DNA from: Laburnicola sp. R22_1
Lineage: Eukaryota > Ascomycota > Dothideomycetes > Pleosporales > Didymosphaeriaceae
Reading direction: 5' to 3'
Length of the DNA stretch: 64,000 bases
Assembly (NCBI GenBank): GCA_014281115.1
Contig: JACONQ010000016.1
Location: 2,170,001 to 2,234,000, forward strand
Below are positions 34,601 to 46,488 of the stretch, in pieces (position 1 is the stretch's first letter; every line of letters begins with the position of its first letter). The notes beneath the pieces were generated by a model. The model did not search any database. It was not told where the DNA came from and saw only the letters and a program-made list of their open reading frames with translations. The translations under genes and the position numbers were made by a program.

Positions 34601-37600
34601 AGATGAGGGCGCCGGCGGCAGCAGCCTTGATCCGGATGTCACGCTCCTCTTTGATGTCTTTGGCTTCTTGCAGAGTCGTCTCGACTTCTGCCTTGGTGGT
34701 CTCCAAGTTGTTAATGGACACCATGCGCGCTGCTGGTGTCATCGCCTTCTTCAACTTCTCGTAAGAGACATTCAAGATCTTTTCAGCATCCGCGACAGAG
34801 AACGCGTACTGGCTCGCTTCAGGCTGGCCTTGGACAACTATGGCAATGTTGGGCAAGCTCTGCACATGGGCATCGCGGAAAACGTTGAGCAAAGCGGTGC
34901 ATTGTGTTCGCACAATCTGGAGCTTCGGCACGAGGTCCTCGTACGCAGAGGGCCTCTCTCCGCTCACGATAGGGGAAAGTGCTCCCGCAAAAGCTTCAGC
35001 GAGAACATCCTTTGCTGGGAGTGCTTTGCCGAACTCTTCGATGATCATGGCGGCCGCTAGCTGCGTCGTGGAATGGGTAGACGTGAGCGGTGGGACCAAA
35101 CTGGGCTCGAAAGTTTCCAGCCTGGAGTCTTCCGGCCAGGTTGCAATAGCTTTTCCAAGGGCTTTGGCAGCAGTTATCCTAGACCGGATCATCACCTCTG
35201 ACCCGACAAGCTCTAGATCGCCGCTGATCATAGGACCATCGATGTTGTGCGAGAGCGAAGGGGGACTCGGAAGATCATCCTTGCCCACACGCGACTTCTT
35301 GCGCCTCTTGCTTGTAGGCTCACCATTATGCGGTGGTGTCGAGCGTCGGGAAGGCTGGGAGCTTATCGGAGGTCCGAAAACTTGTCCGGATGGACGGATC
35401 AGCAAGGACGGATCCATGGATATGGGATGGCGAGGCACGCCGATCGGTGTCAAGGAAAGAGGAATGATGGATTCGAGAATAGGGCCAAGGTGCATTGGCA
35501 GGTGCTCGCTGCCCAGCATATCAATCAGCGCGTCCCAGAGCTGCGCAGACAGTCGTACGACTCCTTCGTTCCTTTCGAGAAGGATATTCTGAAAGACCAG
35601 TTGCAAGGCCTTGCTCTCGACCCAGCCGTCTTCTCCTGCGTCTTGGATATCGAGGAACGTTATCAGAGCCCGGAGGACAGCGGCGCGAACGCTGGTGATG
35701 GTATGTCGAAGGAAGGGGAACAGACGTGGCACGAGTTCGTGGAAAGAATGCGACTCGTCCTCTTGGGCATTGGCTTGCATCGCTGCAAGCACCTGGGGGA
35801 AGCTACACAGCTTGGCCAGCAGGTCCATGATGAAGCCAGTACTGGAGCTGAGGTCGTCCTGTAGATCAGAGAGGCACATCCAAACCTGGTTGATAAGCTC
35901 CTTCAGCCGCTCGGGCCGCATTTCAACAAACTCTTTAGCGACGGGGATCAAGGTCGCCGCACTGATGGCGCGGACATCGTCGTCCTTGTCGCTAAGTCCT
36001 TTGATGACGGCATTCAGCACGCCATCCATAAAAACATCATCCACAAGGAGAAGGTCGTTCCTGACAGCGACAAGGTACCGCAACCCCATCATGCCGCCTT
36101 GTGATATCTGCCACGTGACCTTGTTGCTATCGGTCATACTTTCTTCTGCTTCCATCACTAGACGGTTGAGGACATTGAATGTCGCCAGCACATTTTCCTG
36201 TGAAAGGTGTTGAAGTAACGAGCCGAGCGCTTGCCCGGTCGTCTCCCGAACGGGCGCGACCGCGTTGTCGGAAGTGTAGTCGGCGAATCGGTCAAGCATG
36301 AACACACAGCAGAAGCGACAGGCGAGGTCGTTGAGCCATCTCTGATTGAGCTGGTCGTTCTGCGCCCGTGTCTTGCCTTTTATCCGCCCTGCACCAGCGC
36401 CGTGGATGCGGAGAATTTCGCGGAGGCCCATGGCGGCACCGTGCCGCACTTCCCAGGCATGGTCGAACAATTCCACGCTGAGATACTCGCAGGCGCGTTC
36501 AAACGGCCACTCCAGCCCCAGCTCCTCGGCTTCGGTCTGAAAAGAAGATTTGTCGGGTACTGGGGCGCCTTTGAATTCCTTGACAAATTTCTGGTCGTCC
36601 TCGGGTCCAGTTCTGTCCAAGGTAAAGTAGTCCTCGGTGCCTGGGTCGCCGTTTTCCTCTTTCGGCTCCAGCTTGACGGGGTAAGGGTGTGCACTCGCCG
36701 GCGTCTGGGGGAAGTCGTGGGAGCTCTTGCGGTGCACGGAGCCAAAGTCGACAACCTGAACCTTTCTTGAATTGTTGGCAGCTTCCTTCTTGGCTTTGCG
36801 CTTCAACGCATTCATCTGACGTTTGCTGAGATTACTTTGGTCGCCGTTCGGGGTGGCCGCAGGGGGAGGTGAGGCGGCTGTCGCAGAGGCTATGCTCTCT
36901 GCTCGCGAGACTGTCGTGTCAATGCGATGCATTGTCGGCACGGGTGCACCTGGTGTCTGAGTCACAAGATCCTGGTCGGCCACGAGGTCGCCTTCGATGT
37001 AGTCACCGCCCAAGCCGAGTCGTTGTGAGAGCGTCTTTTTCTGATGCGCAAGCCGCGCGGCGGGGTCCATGGCGGCAAGCTTGTAGTCATACTGTTTGCC
37101 AGCGCTGCCGAGGAGCTGTTTGCCGTACTTCAAGATGGAGGTCAGGTCGAGCGTGGCGAGGTCGAGCATATCATCGTCGAGCGAGACGGCGTCGTCACCA
37201 CTCTCTTCTTTCTTGACCTCTTCTTTCTTGACCGCGCCATTGCTGTCTTCCGTCTTGGCATGGCCGTTGGTCGGGGGTTCAGCTTCGGATTTCACGGGCT
37301 CATCCTCTGCGTTGGGGTCGAACTTTTCGGCATTGGCGACGATGCCTCCCACGGCTTTGGCAGCGGCAACCCGAGTCTCCCAGCTCTTGGACCGCAGATA
37401 GGGGATAACGCGTGTGAGGAGGTTGAAGAGATCCTCCGGGTGCTGCTTTTGGACGTCGGCAAGCTGTTCTGCAGCGGTGTTCCGGATCAGGGCTGTGCTT
37501 CCGGTTTCGAGAAGTCTAATGGACGGTTAGATGGGGTGGATGGGAGCGCCCACAGTGAAAGCGTTGTTGTGAGTCGCCAGTGGAATGTAGGACGAGGACG

Positions 37601-37711
37601 GAAGGCGCGATGGTACTCACGTGACAAGCCTGTCCAACCGACTGGCGGAGCCGCCTGCGCTGTGCAGCATTAGCGGGCATTCTTTTGCGATTCCGAGAAA
37701 ACGTACCTCAT
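31690..37711 (-). CDS. MOT1: TBP-associated Snf2-family ATPase Mot1/BTAF1
   Basis: Mot1 uses ATP to pull TATA-binding protein off DNA in the nucleus. Four exons give 1,940 residues, a normal length: 37,711-37,707, 37,659-37,621, 37,515-32,059 and 32,011-31,690. The first coding exon is only 5 nt (ATGAG), and joins give MSAGGSASRLDRLVTLLETG, the expected conserved start. The N-terminal two-thirds is HEAT-repeat solenoid that grips TBP (WEVRHGAAMGLREILR, FPFLRHTITSVRAAVLRALI). The Snf2 ATPase follows: Walker A CDDMGLGKTLQTLCMVA near residue 1,365, DEGH near 1,475, SGTPIQNNVLELWSLFDFLM, and helicase C motifs LLTTSVGGLGLNLTGAD and DRAHRIGQKKVVNVYR near 1,810. The last exon carries the typical QTDQILDLF and acidic ending. 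Nothing suggests damage. Confidence 0.97.
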
Positions 37712-40700
37712 TCTGGCGGCTGGCTGGCGCACGAGCGGAAATATTATAAATTACTGGGGCGAATCAGCGCGCCATGGGCGGTGGGTCGGCAGTTCAGTGT
37801 TGCGAAGGAGCGTGGGTGGAGGAGTCACGTGCGAGCGGGGGTGAAAATTGGCGCGACGAGCTCATCGAGGGCGGCGGGACTGGGCTATGTAAGGTCCTCC
37901 TACTTTTATAGAGCGCCGCATTAGCGACGCCGCGCACGGTCCAGCCCCGCACGGTCCACCATTTCGAAAGGAAAATCTTCAGGAACTCTTTTGCGCCCGC
38001 CATCGCCGCGCCCGCCATTTGCATCGTGTTCGCTGCCCCCGTCGCGGGTGTGCAGCCAGGGAGACGCAGCCGTGTGTGCGTTGAGCCAGGCCGTCCACCG
38101 CTTTGCGCCTGCCTTGTGCACGAAGACGCCAGAAATCGCCCAAGCCACGCTAACTGAGCATCGTCAACGCTTTGGACATCTCTCTCCCGCCTCACCCACC
38201 GACGCGTCGAAGATGTTTGCACCCAGCTTGTCCCCACGGCGCGCGATCCGGAATCTCCCACAAGCACGCGAGGCTCCAGGCACCCGTCAAAGCCGATGCA
38301 CTTCGCCACAAGGCTAGGCTGCCCTGCGCCGTCGCACCTGTGCTAGCCGTGCAGCTGCTGCACTGGCTCGCGCGCATTACTACGACGACAGCTGTGCCGA
38401 TGCCAGCGCTGCAGTCTGCTGCTGGACAGTGGAGGGCGACGTCGTCACCGTCCACGGCGCGTCAAACACTGCGCCTGCGGCCTGCGCAGATCGGAAGCTA
38501 CGGGCACCGCAAATTGGACCGTTGTAGATCCCTCCTGCGGCTGACCCACTAGCGCGTCTTTCTCCAACCTCACCTCTTTTCGCGTCATCGCTGCCTCTCG
38601 CCCTCTTCCTTGACATGGACGCGTCGCAAAAGATTTGTGCGCTTTGGTCGTCTCGGAAATCCACGGCCACCGGTACAGAGCCAGCTTTGTCATGCGCACA
38701 GCAAAACTAGCGGTAGCGACCCTTACAGATGCTGAGTGATCTGCTGCAAGCTGCGGGAACGTGCATGTGGTATTCGACTCTCGTTTTGGCCCTGCAGCTG
38801 TGTCGCACGACGGTGGGTGCTCAGTCGCTGCTCTGGTAGGGACGGTGACGAACTGACAAAATTCTACGAAAATGATAGCGTATGTCCACTTGACCATCAC
38901 GATATCCTAATCGCGAGAGGCCAGATCATCTTCCAGGCGCACTCAATCGTGCCCAGGGTTTTGTTTCATGTTTACAATGTTCAGATGTCACCATCGTCTC
39001 TCCGATTCCAGGGTTCCAAGCGTTCGCGGGGTCGGTTTCAATGGCATCTGAATTTCCGACAATGAAGGTTCCAGACGTTATCCATTGCCGCCTCATAGTG
39101 CTGCGTCTTTCTGTCTAATGTGGAACGATCTTGTTCGTTTGTCGCTGCTATTGTCACATGTCATTTATTTCTATATAGTCCGCTTCCCCGCCTAGATCCC
39201 TAGTTCGAACCTTATTTTTGTACAAACCATGCAATCGTGGCTAGATTGGCGAACAACCCACACGAGCTTTGAACGTCAAGCGGCGATTAGCAGTGTTGTT
39301 CAATTAGATACTTTCTTCCATTCTCCCACTCAGCATTGTTATTTCGTCCTGATTTCTGTCTCTTCCCTCAATTCACATTCAACTCGACCTGCTAGTCCTC
39401 ATGCGCACCTTTTCTGCACCTCACACTTTGTTCCAATTTCTGATACCAACTTGCGCATTGGTGATTGCTGTGGTTCCAGACATCGATTATCACGGCCAGC
39501 TCAAGCGTCTAGCAGATGAAGACCCGTCCCATAGATTACTGTAAGCAACAAGTATCCTCCATCGGGAACAGCCGCCTAGCGTCTCAGCCGAGACACCCGA
39601 GGTGAAAAGGACGAGCACAGCAAAGGTGCTGACCTCCCGAGCTTGTTCTTTCAAGGAGAGGATCGGCCCCGAGAAAGATAGGAAACGCGCTACTACCGTG
39701 TGTCCCGCAAACGCGGCGGTGTAGCCCAGCGGATCATCCGCTGAGATGCGTCGTTGCAGAAGCCCAAGAGGCGTGGATAAACTCTGCGAATGCGTACAGT
39801 CAGTAGGTCTTCTTGGAAGCAAGGGCGAGAAGGCCCCTGTGGCGTTCTCGTCCCTTATATCAATCCAAACATTCTTGCTCAGCTCTAAATCTCTCCGGCC
39901 CGCACCACCCCAAAAAAGAATTCGTGTCCGATGCTAAGATAGGTGCAAAGTCATAGAGAGTTACGTCTAGCTATATACTAAAAAGTATAAATACCGTTTA
40001 CATACCCTATTGTTAGCTATCAGGTCTTAGTATCAGACACGAGTTCCCTCTGCGATGACTGTGGGCAGTGGTCGCGGTTTCAGACGACAAGCTCTTTCTA
40101 ATTCTTGCTGTTAGGTGTCGTGGTGAAGAGCTCTGTTTGGCGTTGCAGTATCCAATCTTCCTTGTGCAGGGTATATGCAGGGCGCCGTAGTGGTTCGGGG
40201 AGTCGAATTCGTCGTCGTCCATGGTTGTCGCCTCTGCTAACGCGCTCCCGCAAGTCGAGCTCGTCATCGATCATGGTGGCCGTCCCTCCTGGACGACTCA
40301 AGAAGTAGCAGGCCATGCTTGATGGTGGTTGCTAGAGTGTGGTCCAACAAGGCAATTTCGCCGGTGCAGAGCAGTACTGGCTGCTAGACACCCTCGGCCT
40401 CAGTCGGTCTAGTGTGTTTGACCTGGCTTCGGCGTTTGTCGGTATTATGGACCATCAAGGTGTGCCAGCGCGTGGTGGTAGTGGGTCGTGCCTTCCGCAT
40501 CCATACGCAGCACGTACGTGATGCTTTTGGTATAACAGATCTCGAAGCATCGCCGACCACTTTCTCTCCTCACTCCATTTTTCTATATTCACGTTCGAGT
40601 AGCTTGAACGCGGTTACGAACTTTTCTAAAATCTATTCTATTCACACCTCCTGCACCCCCTATCCCCCCTCCCTCCCCTATCTCGCTCACTCGCTTATTC

Positions 40701-40757
40701 TCTCGCCTCAAACTCATTCCAGTGTGACTGCCCTCAATCGCCCAGTCACCAGAAGCC
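37712..40757. other. 3 kb gene-poor interval
   Basis: Normal-GC sequence between divergent genes. It holds the MOT1 promoter and the upstream region of the 632-aa gene. Several open stretches exist (for example 38,445-38,900 minus and 39,490-39,822 minus), but none is a family I recognise and most overlap others. From 40,561 to 40,620 a promoter-like segment is shared with 44,392-44,443. A decayed gene cannot be excluded. Confidence 0.5.
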
Positions 40758-42698
40758 ATGGCTCCGCGTCACCTGCTACTTCGCTCCCAGGCTTTCCAGA
40801 AGATTGCCGAGAAGTACGAGGGCTCCCAGGATCTGTCAGCCAACGTGCGCAAGGAGATTTTGGAAAGCCTGGACGACAAGAATGGCTATTCCTTACAACT
40901 CCCGGGAATTGCACGGCAGAGCGAAGCCGAATCTAAAGCAGAAGACGAAGACGAAGACGAAGCCGAAGCCGAAGCCGAACCTGGAGAAGAAGAAGAAGAA
41001 GAGATTCTGCCAAGCGACTTCAATCTGTCGGCGTCCAAAGCGGCCTGGAAACGGATCTGGCTAGAACAACGTCACGAGGGTCTTGCCCGAGCGGTAATGA
41101 AACACGAAATTAACGGCCACTATTTCGGCTCCAACACGGCGAAGCAAAGGGACACCGAGTGGGCCGGCGAAGTCATGACCCGTATCCTGCGGTCATCGAT
41201 GGACTGTCTCATCGAGTCTGTTGCTTTCGGCAATCTCGCTCGAGACAGGTTCCGCAGCCGCTGATTGAGAAAGGTTCTTGCGCATCTCAGGTTCCAGGCT
41301 CAATTCATGCCAGGCATATACCACCAGCAGCTCGTGGACAAGGACGGCAATTCACCTTCACCGAACAAGCTGAGGAAGCCAATAGAGATGATGCGAAGCT
41401 ACGCTTTCGGTACCGGCCATCCCGACGTGCAATACCTCAGCAAGCTCGGCATCAAGAAAGACGATGACATGGCCAACGCGCTCGACCAGACTCGACATGA
41501 AGTCGATGTTGCTCTCTCTCGAAAGTCCTTCCGCAAGTTCCTTTGGACTGAGCGAATCTACGAGATGGTGCTGGACAATGCCGATCGTGCCGCGAAGAAG
41601 CCCCGACTCAATCCCCCTCAGAACTCCGGTCGCGTCAGCGAGCTGAGGACAGTCGTCAGGTCATCGGACGGCGATAAGATCAAGGTGCAAAGATTGTCAC
41701 CAGGTCGCATCAACGAGATGCTGTTGTTCTGTGATCGGCTCGAGGAGCGGCTCAACAATATTCCTCTCCAGCAATGCGACGAGCCGCTGGCGCATCCGCT
41801 CGTCGAAGTCGGCTATTCTAATAGATGCATCACGCGCCTCGAGGCCCACGCCGCCCACAATAGCTCCAACTACATTACGAACTTGATGGAGGCCATCTTC
41901 GAAGTGCTCCACAGTAATGGAGAGGCCCCCGTGACCCCCATCGAGCAGCATGTCATATACTTGATCTGGACAGTTGAGCAGGCAGAACTCTCTGAGATTG
42001 GATGGACCAAGCTGGCGGAGGGCTACACGGGCAACGGCGGCAGCTTCAGCCACTATCCTGCAGGACGCAGCAACCACTCCATCCACGACGTACCTGCTCT
42101 CGAATGGTCTTATGCAACCACAATTCTCATGCAAGCGTCTCCGTACAAGGACAACTATGACCAGGCTATTGAAAGATGCGCTCACGTACTGCACCAGGAT
42201 GGTGGGAATGGCGCAAAATTCAATGTGTTCAAGGCAAGTAAAGATACCGAACATCAGGAGAAAGTCGAGCAGTGGAAACAAGAATATTCAGCGACTGCGA
42301 ATGAACCCAAAGAGCCTGCTGAGCCCGGGGCGCGGGAGGCGTTGGATAAGAGACGGAAAGACTTGGAGGCAGAGATCCGGGCATATTACAAGGACTTGCT
42401 GTGGCAGAGGCTCGAAGAACTGGACGAGGTGGGCAGGATCCTGGATATACTGGGCGGCGAAGCGGTGCTAAGTACCGATGACACTTTACCAATCTTGCAA
42501 CACATTCACGAGAGAGTGGCTACCGAGCAGGAATCTGCTATGGGGCCTGCAAACGACACCCCTGCACGCCCGGATGCCATCGGCGGCCCTTCTTCTGGCC
42601 CAGGTTCCGAGTTACTCGAGGGCTTCTCCATATCCGATGATGCAGACAGGGTTGAGGCTTCGCCCAGGCCAGACAAGGGTAAAGGCCGGATGCTTTGA
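40758..42698 (+). CDS. Unrecognised 632-aa protein with one short intron
   Basis: Two open frames in the same phase are separated by TGA at 41,262-41,264. I join them through a 42-nt intron, 41,249-41,290 (GTTCCG..CTGATT..CTCAG). It is a multiple of three and contains the stop, giving LARDR-FQAQFMPGIYHQ. Exons are 40,758-41,248 and 41,291-42,698. The protein starts MAPRHLLLRSQAFQKIAEKY and has an acidic stretch of E/D/A near residues 55-80. A middle region follows with RINEMLLFCDRLEERLNNIP and HVIYLIWTVEQAELSEIGWTK, then a charged helical part and a disordered C-terminus (SISDDADRVEASPRPDKGKG). No signal peptide or membrane segment is seen. I recognise no family. If the intron is not real, the gene has a premature stop at codon 169. 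Confidence 0.65.
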
Positions 42699-42844
42699 GA
42701 CGATCGTCATCGGATACTGTTTGCGCCTTTCTCGTCGTTTCGTGTGCCAACAACTCTATTCACCGCTTCCCCGCAATGGTTATTTGATGTTGTTTACTGT
42801 TCGCTCTCCTGTTTACTCGCTTCTGGTCTCTGTTTTTTTATTAC

Positions 42845-43030
42845 GGTTCTGCTCTCTATGTTGTCTGCTTTCTATTGTATACTTCTCTGCTGCTCGTTTA
42901 TGACTGGTTATTGCTTCTTCCATGTTCTCTGCTTTCTAATGTACCTCTGCTACTTATTTGTAAAAGGTTATTGCTTCTTCTATGTTTTCTGCTTTCTGTT
43001 ATGCACTGCTCTGCTGCTCGTTTATGAAAA
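42845..43030 (+). repeat. Three imperfect ~61-bp tandem repeats
   Basis: Units start at 42,845, 42,906 and 42,966, with a partial fourth at 43,031. Each begins GGTT and contains ATGTTNTCTGCTTTCT and TCTGCTNCT. T-rich, in the likely 3' untranslated region of the 632-aa gene. Confidence 0.75.
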
Positions 43031-44391
43031 GGTTACCGCTTCGATAGAATCCATACTGCTTTCGCTGTTCCTGCATGCGCGCCGTGACATGAACTAACTA
43101 CTGATTTTTGATGAACTCCTTACCAATGAACGTGAATAGGTTGATGATTGAAGACGTGGAGTCGGAATGTTTCTCACTCCGAGAACTCAACGAGCTTCGG
43201 CAGTAACGATCATATTCACACTTCCGCCCTCAGTGCTGTAAATAAAGAATGAGATCTCGGAAAATCTGGCTTGGGTATTTCGAACCACTGCCGACTAGTA
43301 TGCCGCCTTTGTTTTCTTTTATTCCCGTGAAGTGTGCAGCGACATGAAATATCCTCTTCTACAGCTTTATGAACGCGACCTGCAATTTAATAAAGATCAT
43401 TCTTCTAGAACAAACGAGTGCCATATCACGTTTAGGCTTTAGTTTTAGTCCCCACCACAAGCATTGCTGTAGTCGTCCATATCTTTTAGACCCACAGCAG
43501 CACGCTCATGTTGATTTTGGAGCGTTTTTTTAGTATGGCTATGCCTAGGAGTGGTTATGTGAAGTCTACATGGGCGGGATTTTAGGTTATATTTATACCT
43601 CGTACCTAAGGCACTTGAAGTGACCTTAGAAAGTGACCTCCACAGTCTGGATACTGCTCCAAGGCCGCTACGGCGTTCACCAGATGCAGTAGAACGGCAA
43701 AGTGTACGATCGAGCGGAGCCTGTATTGCTTATCCTGGGGTAACACACACTGTGAATAGTGGGATTGTCAAAGACTACCGATCATTACAGCCATGCCGTG
43801 ATGATGGATCCTATGTGGCATCTGTATCGACGGTTCAAAAAATCTGGCCAAGTGAAGCCATGGTAGCATTCTCAATTCATGAGAGATTATTGTTTTTTGA
43901 AAGCTTCGACAAGGAAAAGGCATACGTAGCCAATACGCAATTTTCCATCCATTAAAGCAGACTGCTACTCCGACTTGCAGCACTTTCAGGCTCTAGGGAG
44001 CGAAGCCATGAATGATTCGAGCAGCTTTTGTCGTGGCTTGGAAGCCACCAGAGGCCTCCATCCAATATTATCCTGCGCGGAAGCACCGTAAACAATGTTT
44101 GTAGGTGAGTCCCCTAGCACGAACAGCGGTCACTCGAGGCAGGTCTCATTGATGCAACGTTCTCTCTTCACGGCGCTTTCTTTTCCACTTTATTCCGCGC
44201 CAGTTGACCATGTATAGCTTTGATTGCAGCTGGTTCTTGGGGTGCGCGTCTGTTGGTGTTCTCCGTTTTCGTCGGCTTTTGTCAGCGGGTTGTTGTTGAG
44301 GAAGGAGCGACCTCCTGCGGCAGCCTCCGCGTGCCGTAGCGGGGGCCCACTCGCCATATAATGGTCATCTCCCTGGAGAATATCTTCTCTC

Positions 44392-44443
44392 TTCATTGCA
44401 CTTTTCTATATTCCCCTCCGAGTGGCTTGAACGCGGTCACGAA
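44392..44443 (+). repeat. Second copy of the promoter segment of the 632-aa gene
   Basis: Matches 40,561-40,620: both contain TTTTCTATATTC followed by CGAGTRGCTTGAACGCGGTY and ACGAA, and are followed by CT-rich sequence. At 40,561 this lies about 140 bases before a start codon. Here no gene follows. Confidence 0.65.
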
Positions 44444-44585
44444 TCCTCTTGTACTCTCATTCTCTCTACACCCCTCTCTACGCGTGCTGTTGAGGAAGGC
44501 ACGACTGGACGCGCCACCAGCTATCTTGGGCAGGCATTATGTTGTAGGACTACGGCACAGCGTCAGTTCTTGTTGCGTCTGGGTT

Positions 44586-44693
44586 GGCATTATATATCCT
44601 AGGGTAACACACCCTATATATCGTTCCATTCTCCTGAATGGTATTACATATCCTAGAGTAACACACCTTATACATCGTCCCAGTCGCCTGAGT
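44586..44693 (+). repeat. 54-bp tandem duplication
   Basis: Two adjacent 54-bp units share ATATCCTAGRGTAACACACC and CGTCC/CGTTCC..CTGARTGG. Shorter related pieces (GGGGTAACACACACTGTG near 43,738 and GGGGGTAACTCGCACAG near 44,793) suggest a dispersed family. Confidence 0.75.
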
Positions 44694-44873
44694 GGTATCC
44701 GTGGACAACAGGGCTGGGAATGGCGAGATGACATTGCAGGGACCATGACACAGCTCACGTCATTGGGTAGCCCGACTTGGTATCGTGTATCCGGGGGTAA
44801 CTCGCACAGTTCCCCGGCTGTACATAGTCGTTGACCAACCTCTCCCGCTCAAGCACCCAACATCTCACACCCT

Positions 44874-45218
44874 CTATCCAATCCGCTTCCCAACATACAC
44901 CGTCCTCTCCTTCGTCGGCTTATTCGCCGAATTTGCAAAGATCCTGCCCAGCCCCTTGATCGCCTCATTAAACGCTTTCGCCCGCCCCGCGCCATCAAAA
45001 TCAAACGCCACATCGCCATCACGTGCCGTCCGCACTCGCAGCAGGCCCTCGGGCATCGGCAGAAACACCCAGCAAGGATTCTGCTCTTCGAGGATGCGGC
45101 CTTGGCGGACTTTGGACTGGAAATACTGGGCTGCCTCGGGGGAGGCCAGTTCGAGGACGGGCTCGAGGGGGCGCACGGAGAGGAAGGCGGTTACGATGGT
45201 GGGGGTGGGTGGGGCCAT
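44874..45218 (-). CDS. Small unrecognised 114-aa protein
   Basis: A compact single-exon frame starting MAPPTPTIVTAFLSVRPLEP with ATG at 45,218. It has regular alternation of hydrophobic residues, including SPEAAQYFQSKVRQGRILEE and LRVRTARDGDVAFDFDG, and looks like a small folded cytosolic domain. It has no signal peptide or membrane segment. It lies divergent to the complex I subunit gene with 537 bases between, so the two may share a promoter. I do not recognise the family. Codon use and composition look like a real gene. Confidence 0.6.
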   Translation of the reverse strand: MAPPTPTIVTAFLSVRPLEPVLELASPEAAQYFQSKVRQGRILEEQNPCWVFLPMPEGLLRVRTARDGDVAFDFDGAGRAKAFNEAIKGLGRIFANSANKPTKERTVYVGKRIG

Positions 45219-45755
45219 GGCGTGTGTGGGGGCTGTCTGGGTTAAGTATTATTGTGAGACGGAATCGAGGGCGTACATTTTACACTGGAGGTCGCATACA
45301 ACGGAGAGGATTGATGGTTGGGTGGTACGGTTTGCTGTGTCGTAGCTGAGGTTGATGCCTACTTATACCCTGTCTCGACGCCTACCGAGCCAAGTAAGCA
45401 CCGGTCATGCGGCGTCTACATCTAGCTGTCCCACCTTCCGTCTCTAGACATACACGAAAAGGGCGCGACCAATCGAGGCGGTAAGCACGAGTAGCTATTC
45501 GGTAAGACGGAGGTTGGCGATATATGCAAGTTCACGAAACCTAGTAGAAGGGGTCAGCCATCGCGCAGCACTCCATCAGATTACCCCATCCAACCTCCAT
45601 CGAAAGCTCTCCACCGCGTTTGCTCCATTGAGTGCGATGTCGTTCCTCCCGCCAAACCGGCGTCGTTGCGCGGCTGCTTAGTCATACAGACTAGCAACCT
45701 CACCTCGCGAAACAGCTACGTCCTCACAGCAAGTCCCCACACCGACACCGCGACC
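45219..45755. promoter_or_regulatory. Divergent promoter between the 114-aa gene and NDUFS5
   Basis: 537 bases separating two start codons that point apart. No specific site is assigned. Confidence 0.5.
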
Positions 45756-46488
45756 ATGGCTTCTGGATACGGACTGCACGGCGGTATGTATACCCCCGCA
45801 CACGAATAACACGGAGAAGTGGCCGGAGAGGAAGAGCGAGGCCTAGAGCGCGGACAATGGCAGGCGGCGGCGAGGGATGCGATGCGATGCGCGGCGACTA
45901 CCCATGCGACAACTCGAGCTCGATACACGATGCGCAAATAAAACACTGAATCACAGACGCACCACGCGCACCGAACCCCCGACCAACCCAACCGGCCGCA
46001 TCTCCCGTCCGCTCGCTACTCCCCGCTCGCTCCCTCCCTCCCTCGACCTCTCCTCCACCCCAAGCCCAGATCCCAAGCTCACACTCACACTCGCACTCAC
46101 ACCCCCGCAGGCCCCGGCCGCTGCTTCCCCTTCTGGCAAGAAGTCCTCGCCTGCTACGTAACCAACACCTCGGCCGAATCCGACGCCAGCAAGGCAAAAT
46201 GCCAGCCCGTCCTCGAAGACTACTACGAGTGTCTGCACCACAAGAAGGAGGTGCGTAAACACTCTTTTCCCTCTGCTTTCCCCCCAAAGTAGTATGACTC
46301 GGTTAACGTACCGCAAGGCCGCACGCACCCTCGCCCTCCAAGCCGCCTACCGCAAAGCCGAAGCCAAAATCACGCGCGACGACGCCCCCTCGGCGGGGGA
46401 AATCCGCCGCCTCGGCATCGTCGACGGGACCCTCGAGGAGAAGAATTTGAAACCTAGCAAGTGGTTTCCGCATAAGGAGATTAATTGA
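45756..46488 (+). CDS. Mitochondrial complex I 15 kDa subunit (NDUFS5 family)
   Basis: An accessory subunit of NADH:ubiquinone oxidoreductase, located on the intermembrane-space side of complex I. Three exons, 45,756-45,783, 46,111-46,250 and 46,318-46,488, give 112 residues, a normal size. The protein starts MASGYGLHGGPGRCFPFWQE. It contains twin CX9C motifs (CFPFWQEVLAC and CQPVLEDYYEC), the hallmark of proteins oxidised by the Mia40 pathway. HHKKE follows, then ARTLALQAAYRKAEAK and PSAGEIRRLG. The first intron is 327 nt, while the second is 67 nt with a GGTTAAC branch-like site. There is no cleavable presequence, as expected for twin-CX9C import. Confidence 0.93.

Larger units (their letters stand above)
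42699..44873. other. 2.2 kb interval with local tandem repeats, no supported gene
   Basis: It begins with the 3' region of the 632-aa gene. A hydrophobic open stretch at 42,744-43,097 is a by-product of T-rich tandem repeats and not a credible gene. Other repeats and the promoter-like copy at 44,392-44,443 are listed separately. Confidence 0.55.

Noticed and set aside
38172..38900. Possible gene(s) between MOT1 and the 632-aa gene
   Set aside because: Overlapping frames on both strands, no domain, no convincing splice structure.
39170..39230. tRNA-like B box (CTAGTTCGAACC)
   Set aside because: No matching A box or cloverleaf around it.
42744..43097. Hydrophobic 117-codon open stretch resembling a membrane protein
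   Set aside because: It coincides with T-rich tandem repeats after the 632-aa gene. The hydrophobicity is a by-product of TTT/CTT codons.
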